Assembly: GCF_900129025.1 (NCBI RefSeq)
Contig: NZ_FQUM01000004.1
Location: forward strand, 310,001-374,000
DNA length: 64,000 nt
DNA from: Mariniphaga anaerophila
GTDB lineage: Bacteria > Bacteroidota > Bacteroidia > Bacteroidales > Prolixibacteraceae
Direction: 5' to 3'
Shown here: piece after piece, positions 17,373 through 24,729 of the stretch
How the letters are laid out: every line of letters begins with the position of its first letter
Numbering within the stretch: position 1 is the stretch's first letter
Notes under the pieces: generated by a model
What the model was told of the DNA's origin: nothing
Databases searched by the model: none
What the model saw: only the letters and a program-made list of their open reading frames with translations
Translations under genes and position numbers: made by a program

Positions 17373-19495
17373 TCCAATGTTAAATAAACATAAGCTCCCC
17401 TCTGAAAGCCGGAACCGGGAGAAATCGATTGTTTTGTAACTTTTCCGGCTCCTTTTATTTTTACTTTTAGCCCTGCGTTTTCTAGTACAAAAACCGCATC
17501 GCTGGCGCCCATTCCCCGCACATCAGGAACCCTTCCTTCGCGAAACTCCACTTCATCGAGAACCAGTCCGTTATCCACCGTCCGGGCGGTTGCAAGCATA
17601 GTACCCGGCTGCCCCGAAATATCCGAGATGTTCAACTCTTCGGCAATGCGAACAATATTTTCCGATTTTCCCTTTTCTATGGCCGGAAACACCGGCATTT
17701 CATCAGACTCGGGCATCTCTTCTTCTGTTTCTTCAAACATGTTTCTCACGGCAAAAACCCGTTCGGCAATCTCTTTAAAAACCGGTCCGGCTACCGAACC
17801 ACCATAATAAGAACCAACCCGGGGATTGTTTACCGTAACAATGAGTGAATACTCCGGATTATCGGAAGGGAAATAACCGGCAAACGATGCGAGGTACATT
17901 CCTTTCTGATAGCCCGACTGGCCCGTTGAAACCTGTGCCGTGCCGGTTTTTCCGGCAATTTTAAACCACGGGTTACGCAACGATCTTCCGGTGCCGTATT
18001 CACAAACGCCCTCCAACAATTTCTGTCCTTTACCAACGGTTTCGCGGGTTGTAATCATTGGGTTCAACACCTCGGTATTAAACTGTTTCACCAAAACACC
18101 ATTATCTCGTATTTCCCTTACCAGGCGGGGTTTTACCATCCGGCCATCGTTGGCAACAGCATTGTAAAAAGTCAATATCTGAAGCGGGGTCATTTTCGAC
18201 TCGTAGCCGTACGACATCCAGGCAAGTGTTGTTCCCCACCAATCGGAATCTCCGGGGTATTTAAAAAATGGTTTCCCCTCGCCTTTTATTTCTACGCCCA
18301 ACGGTTTATTCAGCCCAAAACCATAAATACGATCAACAAAATTTCGCGGGTTGTTTTCGTAAACCTCGGTAATTATTTTGGCCACGCCCACGTTCGACGA
18401 TTTCTCAAAAATCTGCTTAACCGTCATTTTTCCGTGGCCGCCATGCCGGTAATCGCTGTCATAAATTGTGCGGTCTTTGTATTTCCAAACACCGCTCCCT
18501 GTATCGTACACATCACTGGTGTCGACTAAACCGTCCTCCATTGCAGCCATCAGAGAAATCAATTTAAACGTTGAGCCCGGCTCGTAACAACCGGCGTGCC
18601 CCAGCGCATAATTGTAGTTTTCCTGATAAGTGCCATTTTCTTTCCCGAGATTTGCAATGGCTTTAATTTCGCCGGTTTCAACCTCCATCAAAATGGCAGT
18701 TCCCCAATCGGCGCTGTGTTTTTCGAGACTGCGCAGCAACGCGCTTTCTGTAATATCCTGTAGTTTTACATTTAATGTGGTGATGATATCCATACCATCC
18801 TGCGGCTCAATTTCGATGCGGGTCACCCATCTTCCCGAAAGATTTTCCCGATAACTTATCCCCTCTTTTCCTTTCAGATATTGTTCGTAAGCCCCTTCCA
18901 ATCCGGTATAACCAATATTTCCATGAACACCACCGTAAGCTCCTTTATTGAGGTCGCCAATGGTACGTAATCCCAAAGAGCCAAGTGGTGTGACGCGCTG
19001 ATTCTCCTGTTCGATAATCATTCCGCCGCCAAAGCGCCCCCGACGAAGAATCGGAAACTTCTTAATCTGCTGAAGTTCCTGGTAATCCACTTTACGCTGA
19101 GTTAGCATAAATCCACGGTTACCATTTTTATAAGCGGAATTCAGTCTTCTGTTGTATTCAGCACGGGAAGCATCTTTAAAAAAATTGGAGAGGTAATAAG
19201 CCAGCGAGTCGCTCTCTTTTGCATAAACCCGCTTTACCCCTTCTGCAGCCAAATCGATACGCACATAATAACCCGGAACCGAAGTAGCAAGCACACTGCC
19301 GTCGTCTGCACAAATATTTCCCCGGTTGGGTTCGATATGCACAGTATTATCTTTCAGATTTTTGGCAATCTGCTCCCACCTGTCATTTTTTATCTGCTGA
19401 ACGGAAATCATTTTAAAAATGACCACCACTCCGAATATCAACAGAAAAAAATAGATGACAGCAATTCGTGATACTATGGATTTCCGGATTTCCAC
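17369..19495 (-). CDS. ftsI: Septal class B penicillin-binding protein FtsI with C-terminal PASTA domain
   Basis: The product has 708 residues. A single N-terminal anchor lies at about 11-27, then the PBP dimerisation domain, then the transpeptidase domain with catalytic S308 in STFK, a SSN motif and KTG at 516-518. The last 60 or so residues form one PASTA repeat (VPDVRGMGASDAVFVLENAG), as in the SpoVD/PBP2x type. It cross-links septal peptidoglycan with FtsW. It lies 6 bp after the ftsL-like gene and overlaps murE by 4 bp. Confidence 0.95.
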   Translation of the reverse strand: MEIRKSIVSRIAVIYFFLLIFGVVVIFKMISVQQIKNDRWEQIAKNLKDNTVHIEPNRGNICADDGSVLATSVPGYYVRIDLAAEGVKRVYAKESDSLAYYLSNFFKDASRAEYNRRLNSAYKNGNRGFMLTQRKVDYQELQQIKKFPILRRGRFGGGMIIEQENQRVTPLGSLGLRTIGDLNKGAYGGVHGNIGYTGLEGAYEQYLKGKEGISYRENLSGRWVTRIEIEPQDGMDIITTLNVKLQDITESALLRSLEKHSADWGTAILMEVETGEIKAIANLGKENGTYQENYNYALGHAGCYEPGSTFKLISLMAAMEDGLVDTSDVYDTGSGVWKYKDRTIYDSDYRHGGHGKMTVKQIFEKSSNVGVAKIITEVYENNPRNFVDRIYGFGLNKPLGVEIKGEGKPFFKYPGDSDWWGTTLAWMSYGYESKMTPLQILTFYNAVANDGRMVKPRLVREIRDNGVLVKQFNTEVLNPMITTRETVGKGQKLLEGVCEYGTGRSLRNPWFKIAGKTGTAQVSTGQSGYQKGMYLASFAGYFPSDNPEYSLIVTVNNPRVGSYYGGSVAGPVFKEIAERVFAVRNMFEETEEEMPESDEMPVFPAIEKGKSENIVRIAEELNISDISGQPGTMLATARTVDNGLVLDEVEFREGRVPDVRGMGASDAVFVLENAGLKVKIKGAGKVTKQSISPGSGFQRGAYVYLTLD

Positions 19496-19501
19496 CTCTA
19501 T

Positions 19502-19849
19502 TTACTTTTTTTGCACTATAATTTTCATTGGCGGACGAACAGGTTCTTCGAGACCAAGTCCGGCTGCCTCAACTTTTTCAACCACTTCCGACGGCCTGCT
19601 GGCATCCATCAGGCGGGCAGAAAGCGTAATCGATTCTGAGCGTAATTCATCAAGCGTATCCTGCACAACCTCAATCTGCCGAATGGTACGTTCCGACCAG
19701 TTGCGGTTTGTAATGAGTGCCAATGCGAAAAGCGACAGCAATCCCAAAAACGGCAGTTGTTTTGTAAACCGCTCGTCGGTTAGGATGGTGCCCCCCAAAA
19801 ATGACTTCATACCAGGTTTCCGTTTGCTATTTTTTGTTTTCTCTGTCAT
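19502..19849 (-). CDS. ftsL: FtsL-like cell division protein
   Basis: The start is the ATG at 19849, giving 115 residues. The frame runs further upstream but would overlap rsmH. A basic cytoplasmic N-terminus is followed by one membrane helix (LPFLGLLSLFALALI, about residues 31-47) and a coiled-coil-prone segment (IRQIEVVQDTLDELRSESITL). This topology plus its place between rsmH and ftsI fits FtsL, which forms the FtsQLB bridge. Sequence similarity within FtsL is always weak. It starts one base after the rsmH stop. Confidence 0.8.
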   Translation of the reverse strand: MTEKTKNSKRKPGMKSFLGGTILTDERFTKQLPFLGLLSLFALALITNRNWSERTIRQIEVVQDTLDELRSESITLSARLMDASRPSEVVEKVEAAGLGLEEPVRPPMKIIVQKK

Positions 19850-19850
19850 T

Positions 19851-20753
19851 TTAAATCTTTTCTGCAATCCGTAATTTAGCGCTTCGCGAGCGTGTGTTTT
19901 TCTCCAACTCTTCGGGCTGAGGAACAATTACTTTCCGGTTCACCAACTTAAACGGACTTTCTACGTTCCCGTAAAAATCTTTCTGCACTTTTCCTTCAAA
20001 GTTGCCGGCTTTCATAAAATTTTTACAAATCCGATCTTCCAAACTGTGGTAGGTAATAATCACCAGCCTGCCACCCGGCTTCAACACATCCAAAGAAGCT
20101 TCCATAAACTCCTTTAAAGCGTCCATTTCGTCATTCACCTCAATACGAAGAGCCTGAAAAACCTGCGCCAGGTATTTGTTTTCAAGGGCCCGGGGTGCGC
20201 ACTTTGAAGCAACCTCTTTTAGCTGCCCGGTTGTTTTCAATGGCTGCCGGTTTCTGGCAGCAATAATTTCGCCAACCAAACGACGTGCATTCTTTATTTC
20301 CCCGTACATTCTAAAAATAAAAATCAACTGCTCTTCGCTGTAACTATTCAGCACCTGAGCAGCATCCACCGGGGCTTTGCGATTCATCCGCATATCCAGT
20401 TTTTCGTCGAAACGAAACGAGAACCCGCGGTCAGGCACGTCAAAATCATGCGATGACACACCCAAATCAGCGAACACTGCATCTACCTGCTCTACTCCGT
20501 AGTAGAACAAAAAATTCTTGAGATACCTAAAATTATGCCGGATAAAAAAAAGCCGGTCATCGTGTATCACATTGCCGGCAGCATCTTCATCCTGGTCGAA
20601 GGCAAAAAGCCTTCCCTTGGTCAGTTCGTCCAGGATAAGCCGGGAATGGCCACCTCCCCCAAAGGTGGCATCTACCACCTGCGCCCCCGGAAACAGGCTT
20701 AACCCCTGAATGCATTCCGTAGGCATCACCGGTATGTGATACGCATCTGTCAT
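19851..20753 (-). CDS. rsmH: 16S rRNA (cytosine(1402)-N(4))-methyltransferase RsmH
   Basis: The start is the ATG at 20753, giving 300 residues MTDAYHIPVMPTECI onward. A longer in-frame extension to 20846 would lie inside mraZ and lacks the family N-terminus. The AdoMet site is VVDATFGGGGHS at residues 26-37, followed by FAFDQDEDA, FADLGVSSHDFD, RGFSFRFDEKLDMRMN and the C-terminal ITYHSLEDR. It methylates C1402 of 16S rRNA. Start and mraZ stop overlap as TAATG. Confidence 0.96.
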   Translation of the reverse strand: MTDAYHIPVMPTECIQGLSLFPGAQVVDATFGGGGHSRLILDELTKGRLFAFDQDEDAAGNVIHDDRLFFIRHNFRYLKNFLFYYGVEQVDAVFADLGVSSHDFDVPDRGFSFRFDEKLDMRMNRKAPVDAAQVLNSYSEEQLIFIFRMYGEIKNARRLVGEIIAARNRQPLKTTGQLKEVASKCAPRALENKYLAQVFQALRIEVNDEMDALKEFMEASLDVLKPGGRLVIITYHSLEDRICKNFMKAGNFEGKVQKDFYGNVESPFKLVNRKVIVPQPEELEKNTRSRSAKLRIAEKI

Positions 20754-21211
20754 TATTCCGCTGATTTTTGTCTTCTTTTCTCTTTGAATCGCTGAACGAA
20801 AGTCGATTTCGCCATTCGCTGGCCTTCGTAAACGTCCACATCCCAAACACGAATAGAAAGCCCCATCCCGATTAGGCGGGCATTTTTTGTCAGTTTCCCG
20901 TACCCGAGGTAGTCGGCAGGAATGTTAATACGACCATTGGCGGCCATTCCTACTTTTATGAAATTCTCATAAAAAAACTGGAGAAAATCATCGTCTTCCT
21001 CATCAAACGGGTCGAGAGTACTTTTGAATTCTGTCACCCGGTCGTTCCAATATTTTTCGGGATAAATATCCAGACAATCCTTAAACAAATTCCGCTCAAT
21101 AACAAGAGGTTCCAGAGCCAGCTCACCCATCTCCTTTTTGAAGGCGGCAGGGAGCACTATGCGCCCTTTGTCGTCGATGGTTGCACTATATGTCCCTGTG
21201 AATTCAGTCAT
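20753..21211 (-). CDS. mraZ: Transcriptional regulator MraZ
   Basis: The product has 152 residues with two SpoVT/AbrB-like repeats. The first contains YSATIDDKGRIVLPAAFKKE, the second MAANGRINIPADYLGYGKL. MraZ is a DNA-binding protein that autoregulates the division cluster from repeats upstream of its own gene, and such repeats are readable at 21255-21305. A strong ribosome-binding site (AGAGGTG) precedes the ATG. This is the first gene of the long minus-strand dcw operon. Confidence 0.96.
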   Translation of the reverse strand: MTEFTGTYSATIDDKGRIVLPAAFKKEMGELALEPLVIERNLFKDCLDIYPEKYWNDRVTEFKSTLDPFDEEDDDFLQFFYENFIKVGMAANGRINIPADYLGYGKLTKNARLIGMGLSIRVWDVDVYEGQRMAKSTFVQRFKEKRRQKSAE

Positions 21212-21238
21212 TTCACCTCTTTTGTTTTAATTATAGTG

Positions 21239-21246
21239 TAAAAGTA
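21239..21246 (-). promoter_or_regulatory. Candidate -7 element for the mraZ/dcw operon
   Basis: On the minus strand TACTTTTA differs from TAnnTTTG only in the last base. It lies 27 bp upstream of the mraZ ATG and directly downstream of the TGG box array, so MraZ bound to the array would cover the -33 region. Motif-based only. Confidence 0.35.
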
Positions 21247-21254
21247 AGAATTTA

Positions 21255-21305
21255 TTCCATATCATGCCACACTATTCCACTTTGTGCCACCGCCACACAC
21301 TGCTA
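21255..21305 (-). promoter_or_regulatory. MraZ operator: period-10 TGG box array
   Basis: Read on the minus strand, TGG occurs at exact 10-bp spacing four times (plus-strand CCA at 21287, 21277, 21267 and 21257), within TGGCA or TGGAA. A fifth TGG lies 6 bp further upstream (21293), and a TAG variant 10 bp beyond that (21303). The E. coli MraZ operator is known to be direct TGGGN repeats at 10-bp period upstream of mraZ. The same phase, strand and position here make this a convincing MraZ binding array. Confidence 0.8.
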
Positions 21306-21556
21306 CACTGTTGAAAAAATTGTTATTAAACTGTTGAAAAAACAATCGTAACTCACAAGAAAGACAAAACAACAATCACGTTTTCAGTGTTTTGTTTTCA
21401 ACAACCACGCATTTTAACAATAGTTAATAACTATAAAAACAAGGCAAAAAACAGTTAAAAAGAAATACTTAAAGTTATGTTTTGATTGAAATAAAAAATA
21501 TTTTTAAACGAAATACTTCAAATACTTTTTAATCGGTTTATTTTGTATTCGAATTA
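21306..21556. other. Intergenic AT-rich spacer with direct repeats
   Basis: This is the divergent region between mraZ and the acyltransferase gene. CTGTTGAAAAAA occurs twice (21308-21319 and 21331-21342, 23-bp period), and the related inverted string TTTTCAACA appears near 21400. Apart from these and AT-rich tracts I see no gene, RNA or clear promoter. Confidence 0.5.
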
Positions 21557-22429
21557 ATGATTAAAAAAGAGATGATAGAGGAAGAAGGAAAAATAGTTCC
21601 GTTTAAGCCTATCAACATCAGAGAGGTTTTTGCATCGAAGAGTCCTACTCTGGCCCGCTTTACGCCAGGTTTCATATACCGGTATATTAACAAAATTGTA
21701 CATATCGATTTTGTTAACGATTTACTAAAAAGGAACGGGCATCTGAGGGGAATTGCATTTGTTGACGAAGTAGTAAAAGAGTTCCGCGTAAAGCTTTTTC
21801 TGCATGGCGCAGAACACATCCCTGAATCGGGAAAATTTATTTTTGCCAGCAACCATCCACTTGGCGGGTTTGATGGGTTATTGCTGCTAAAAACGGTTAA
21901 TGCAAAACTTGGAGATGCCAAATTTCTAACAAATGACATCCTCTTAAATATCAAGCAGCTTAACGACTTTTTTATACCAATAAACAAGCATGGCAGCCAC
22001 AGCAGAAAAGCGGCAAAAATTCTGGAGGATGCTTACGACTCTGATGCACAAATATTAATTTTTCCGTCGGGGCTGGCCTCTCGTAAAATAAAAGGAAAAA
22101 TTGTGGATTTGGAGTGGAAAAAACATTTTATTTCCAAGTCGATACAACACAAACGCGACGTAGTTCCCGTTTTTATTAGCGGACGAAACACCAATCGTTT
22201 TTACAGACTGGCCAACATCCGTAAGTTTCTGCATATTAAATGGAATCTTGAAATGTTTTTCCTGCCCGACGAAACCATGCGGCATCACGACACCGATGTC
22301 CACATCTATTTCGGTAAACCCATCCCCTGGTCTACATTTAACAAATCCAAGACATTACAGCAGTGGGCAGAATGGGTTAAAGAGAAAGTTTATAAATTAC
22401 CTGATTGTGTAGCAGATACAAATTTATAG
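21557..22429 (+). CDS. glsA: Glycine-lipid-type O-acyltransferase (GlsA-like, lysophospholipid acyltransferase superfamily)
   Basis: The product has 290 residues. The acyltransferase site is N99-H100-PLGGF-D106, which spaces His and Asp by five residues rather than the usual four. IFPSGLASRK takes the place of the EGTRS-type substrate motif, and VVPVFISGRN follows. The gene directly precedes a GNAT/hemolysin-type N-acyltransferase. In Bacteroides such a pair makes acyl-oxyacyl glycine lipids: GlsB acylates glycine on nitrogen, then GlsA esterifies the hydroxy acid. The pairing and family support this call, though ornithine as head group cannot be excluded. Confidence 0.75.
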   Translation: MIKKEMIEEEGKIVPFKPINIREVFASKSPTLARFTPGFIYRYINKIVHIDFVNDLLKRNGHLRGIAFVDEVVKEFRVKLFLHGAEHIPESGKFIFASNHPLGGFDGLLLLKTVNAKLGDAKFLTNDILLNIKQLNDFFIPINKHGSHSRKAAKILEDAYDSDAQILIFPSGLASRKIKGKIVDLEWKKHFISKSIQHKRDVVPVFISGRNTNRFYRLANIRKFLHIKWNLEMFFLPDETMRHHDTDVHIYFGKPIPWSTFNKSKTLQQWAEWVKEKVYKLPDCVADTNL

Positions 22430-22460
22430 AGTGTTCAGAATCAACCTACATCAATTTTGT

Positions 22461-22468
22461 TACTTTTG
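22461..22468 (+). promoter_or_regulatory. -7 promoter element before the glsB-like gene
   Basis: TACTTTTG is an exact TAnnTTTG match 28 bp upstream of the ATG at 22497, inside the 67-bp gap after the glsA-like gene. It suggests glsB can be transcribed on its own. No clear -33 TTG was found at standard spacing. Confidence 0.5.
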
Positions 22469-22496
22469 CACTCCGTTTCATTATAAATAATAACTG

Positions 22497-23447
22497 ATGA
22501 AAGAAATTGTTGCACCACTTCCGAAGGAACAGATCATTGCAGAGCTGACGCCCAATAAGATGTTGCGCAAAACCAACAAAGGAGGAAACGAAATTTACGT
22601 GATTACACACCTCGATTCTCCTGCTGTTATGCACGAAATAGGGCGCTTGCGTGAAATTACTTTCAGAGATGCTGGTGGAGGTACCGGGAAGGATACAGAC
22701 ATTGACAATTATGATGTTGCCGAGTATCCATACAGACAACTGATTGTTTGGGATCCCGACTCCCAGGAAATTTTGGGAGGATACAGATACATGCTTTGTC
22801 CGGAAGCACCCGTTGATGAAAACGGCGAAGTACAAATGGCCACATCGAGGCTATTTAATCTTTCCGATAAATTCATAAAAGAATACCTGCCGCACACATT
22901 GGAGCTGGGACGTTCGTTTGTACAGCCGGCTTACCAGTCGAGCAAAGCAGGTGCAAAAGCGCTTTTTGCGCTGGATAACCTCTGGGACGGGCTGGGCGCT
23001 TTGACAGTAGATCATCCGGAAATTCAGTACTTTTTCGGAAAAGTAACCATGTATCAGCATTTTCACAGCAAAGCACGAAATCTGATTCAGTACTTTTTCA
23101 AGAAATACTTCCGCGACAAGGAAGACCTGGTTTACCCTAAAAAACAGGTGGAATTTGGGTACGATGAAGCAAAGATGAAAGAAATTTTTACCGGTAGTAA
23201 TTACAAAGACGATTACAAAATTCTGGTTCAGGCAGTACGGCAATTCGGAGAAAATGTTCCTCCGTTAATTAATGCCTATATGAACCTGTCTCCGTCGATG
23301 AAGACATTTGGCACGGCCAAGAACGAAAAATTTGGCGGTGTATTGGAAACCGGAATCATCGTTACAATAAAAGATATTTACCAGGTAAAATACGACCGCC
23401 ACATCGAAACCTACATTCAGAACAAAGAGTGGGAAGATCCCGAATAA
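22497..23447 (+). CDS. glsB: Glycine N-acyltransferase-like protein (GlsB/OlsB family, GNAT fold)
   Basis: The product has 316 residues. The N-acyltransferase region includes IGRLREITFRDAGGGTG, the YRQLIVWDPDSQEILGGYRY strand pair, LELGRSFVQPAYQ and a C-terminal segment (NLSPSMKTFGTA). The family includes ornithine and glycine N-acyltransferases that transfer 3-hydroxyacyl groups from acyl carrier protein. With the gene at 21557 it would make a zwitterionic amino lipid of the membrane. There is no membrane segment, so it probably acts at the inner membrane face. Confidence 0.78.
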   Translation: MKEIVAPLPKEQIIAELTPNKMLRKTNKGGNEIYVITHLDSPAVMHEIGRLREITFRDAGGGTGKDTDIDNYDVAEYPYRQLIVWDPDSQEILGGYRYMLCPEAPVDENGEVQMATSRLFNLSDKFIKEYLPHTLELGRSFVQPAYQSSKAGAKALFALDNLWDGLGALTVDHPEIQYFFGKVTMYQHFHSKARNLIQYFFKKYFRDKEDLVYPKKQVEFGYDEAKMKEIFTGSNYKDDYKILVQAVRQFGENVPPLINAYMNLSPSMKTFGTAKNEKFGGVLETGIIVTIKDIYQVKYDRHIETYIQNKEWEDPE

Positions 23448-23466
23448 TAGTTTTCGGGATTTATTT
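23437..23466. terminator. Terminator overlapping the glsB stop codon
   Basis: ATCCCGAA (23437-23444) pairs with TTCGGGAT (23453-23460), followed by TTATTT. The stem overlaps the end of the glsB-like reading frame and lies between two convergent genes, so it may act in both directions. Confidence 0.6.
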
Positions 23467-24624
23467 CAGGGGCGCTGCAAATTTCTGAACGTCTTCGCCG
23501 GTTATTTGCTTATCGCATAAAATTATCAGTCGTTCGATTACATTTCGGAATTCACGAATGTTGCCGGTCCAGTTAATTTTTTGCAGTTCGGCAATGGCGT
23601 CGTCGGTAATTGCTTTTTCAGGCATTCCGTAATCGTTACAAATATGGCTGATAAAATAGTTGGCCAACAAAGGGATGTCGTCCAGGCGATCGTTCAACGG
23701 CGGAACATGAATCAGAATTACACTCAGGCGGTGGTATAAATCTTCGCGAAACCGATTGTTTTCGATTTCTACTGCAATATTTTTGTTGGTGGCAGCAACT
23801 ACCCGCACGTCCACTTTTATGTGCTTGTCGCCGCCCACGCGGGAAATAACGCTCTCTTGCAGTGCGCGCAAAACTTTGGCCTGCGCCGGAAGGCTCATAT
23901 CCCCAATTTCATCCAAGAACAGTGTTCCGCCATTGGCCTGCTCAAATTTACCTTTGCGCTGTTTTACGGCAGAGGTAAACGAGCCTTTTTCGTGGCCGAA
24001 CAACTCGCTCTCAATCAACTCCGACGGAATAGCAGCGCAATTAACTTCCACAAACGGCCCAGCCGAACGGTTACTCTGATCGTGAATGCGGCGGGCAACC
24101 AGCTCCTTGCCCGTTCCGTTTGAACCGGTAATCAGTACACGTGCATCGGTTGGCGCCACACGATCTGCCATTTCAATCACTCTTTTGATGGCCGGTGATT
24201 CACCGATGATTTCAAATTTTTTGCTGACTTTCTTCTTCAGAATCTTGGTTTCATTTACCAATGTTGATTTATCCATTGCGTTACGAATTGTAATCAGCAG
24301 CCGGTTCAAATCCAGCGGCTTTTCAATAAAATCGTAAGCACCTTTTTTTATTGATTCTACAGCCGTATCGATATTACCGTGCCCGGAGATCATTACAACC
24401 GGAGAATCAGGGGCAACCACATGCAACTGTTCCAACACTTCAATGCCATCCATTCCCGGCATTTTTATGTCACACAAAATAATATCGTACTCTGTTTGTT
24501 TCACCATTTCAAGGCCTTTTTTCCCATCTTCGGCCAAATCAACTTCGTATTTTTCGTACTCCAGAATATCTTTTAACGTATTGCGAATACTGCGTTCGTC
24601 GTCGATAACAAGAATTTTTGACAT
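23461..24624 (-). CDS. Orphan NtrC-type response regulator lacking the DNA-binding domain
   Basis: The product has 387 residues. The receiver domain has D8, D9 and phosphoacceptor D52 (LCDIKMPGMDG). The AAA+ domain has Walker A GSNGTGKE near residue 170 and Walker B TLFLDEIGDMS. The loop that contacts sigma-54 reads GSFTSA instead of GAFTGA, and the protein ends about 15 residues after the NWTGNIREFRNVIERL helix with no Fis-type helix-turn-helix. It is therefore shorter than classical NtrC (about 470). It may act without specific DNA binding or on something other than sigma-54. No histidine kinase lies nearby. Confidence 0.88.
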   Translation of the reverse strand: MSKILVIDDERSIRNTLKDILEYEKYEVDLAEDGKKGLEMVKQTEYDIILCDIKMPGMDGIEVLEQLHVVAPDSPVVMISGHGNIDTAVESIKKGAYDFIEKPLDLNRLLITIRNAMDKSTLVNETKILKKKVSKKFEIIGESPAIKRVIEMADRVAPTDARVLITGSNGTGKELVARRIHDQSNRSAGPFVEVNCAAIPSELIESELFGHEKGSFTSAVKQRKGKFEQANGGTLFLDEIGDMSLPAQAKVLRALQESVISRVGGDKHIKVDVRVVAATNKNIAVEIENNRFREDLYHRLSVILIHVPPLNDRLDDIPLLANYFISHICNDYGMPEKAITDDAIAELQKINWTGNIREFRNVIERLIILCDKQITGEDVQKFAAPLK

Positions 24625-24656
24625 ACTTTTCGTTTAAATAAGAAACAAAAATACCG

Positions 24657-24700
24657 AAAAGAAAAAAGCTGTCCAACCGAATATCGGATCAGACAGCTTT
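24657..24700 (-). terminator. Rho-independent terminator of the octaheme cytochrome operon
   Basis: On the minus strand AAAGCTGTC pairs with GACAGCTTT, with an inner CCGA-ATA-TCGG stem, followed by a T-rich run (TTTCTTTTC). It lies 30 bp after the stop of the last operon gene at 24730. Confidence 0.85.
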
Positions 24701-24729
24701 CTTCGTTTTTATTAACAAGCTGGCGAATA

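Noticed and set aside
19850-19927. Longer start for the FtsL-like protein
   Set aside because: It would overlap rsmH by 77 bp. The ATG at 19849, one base after the rsmH stop, gives normal FtsL topology.
20754-20846. Longer start for RsmH
   Set aside because: It lies inside mraZ, and the conserved RsmH N-terminus (YHIPVMPTE) starts right after the ATG at 20753.
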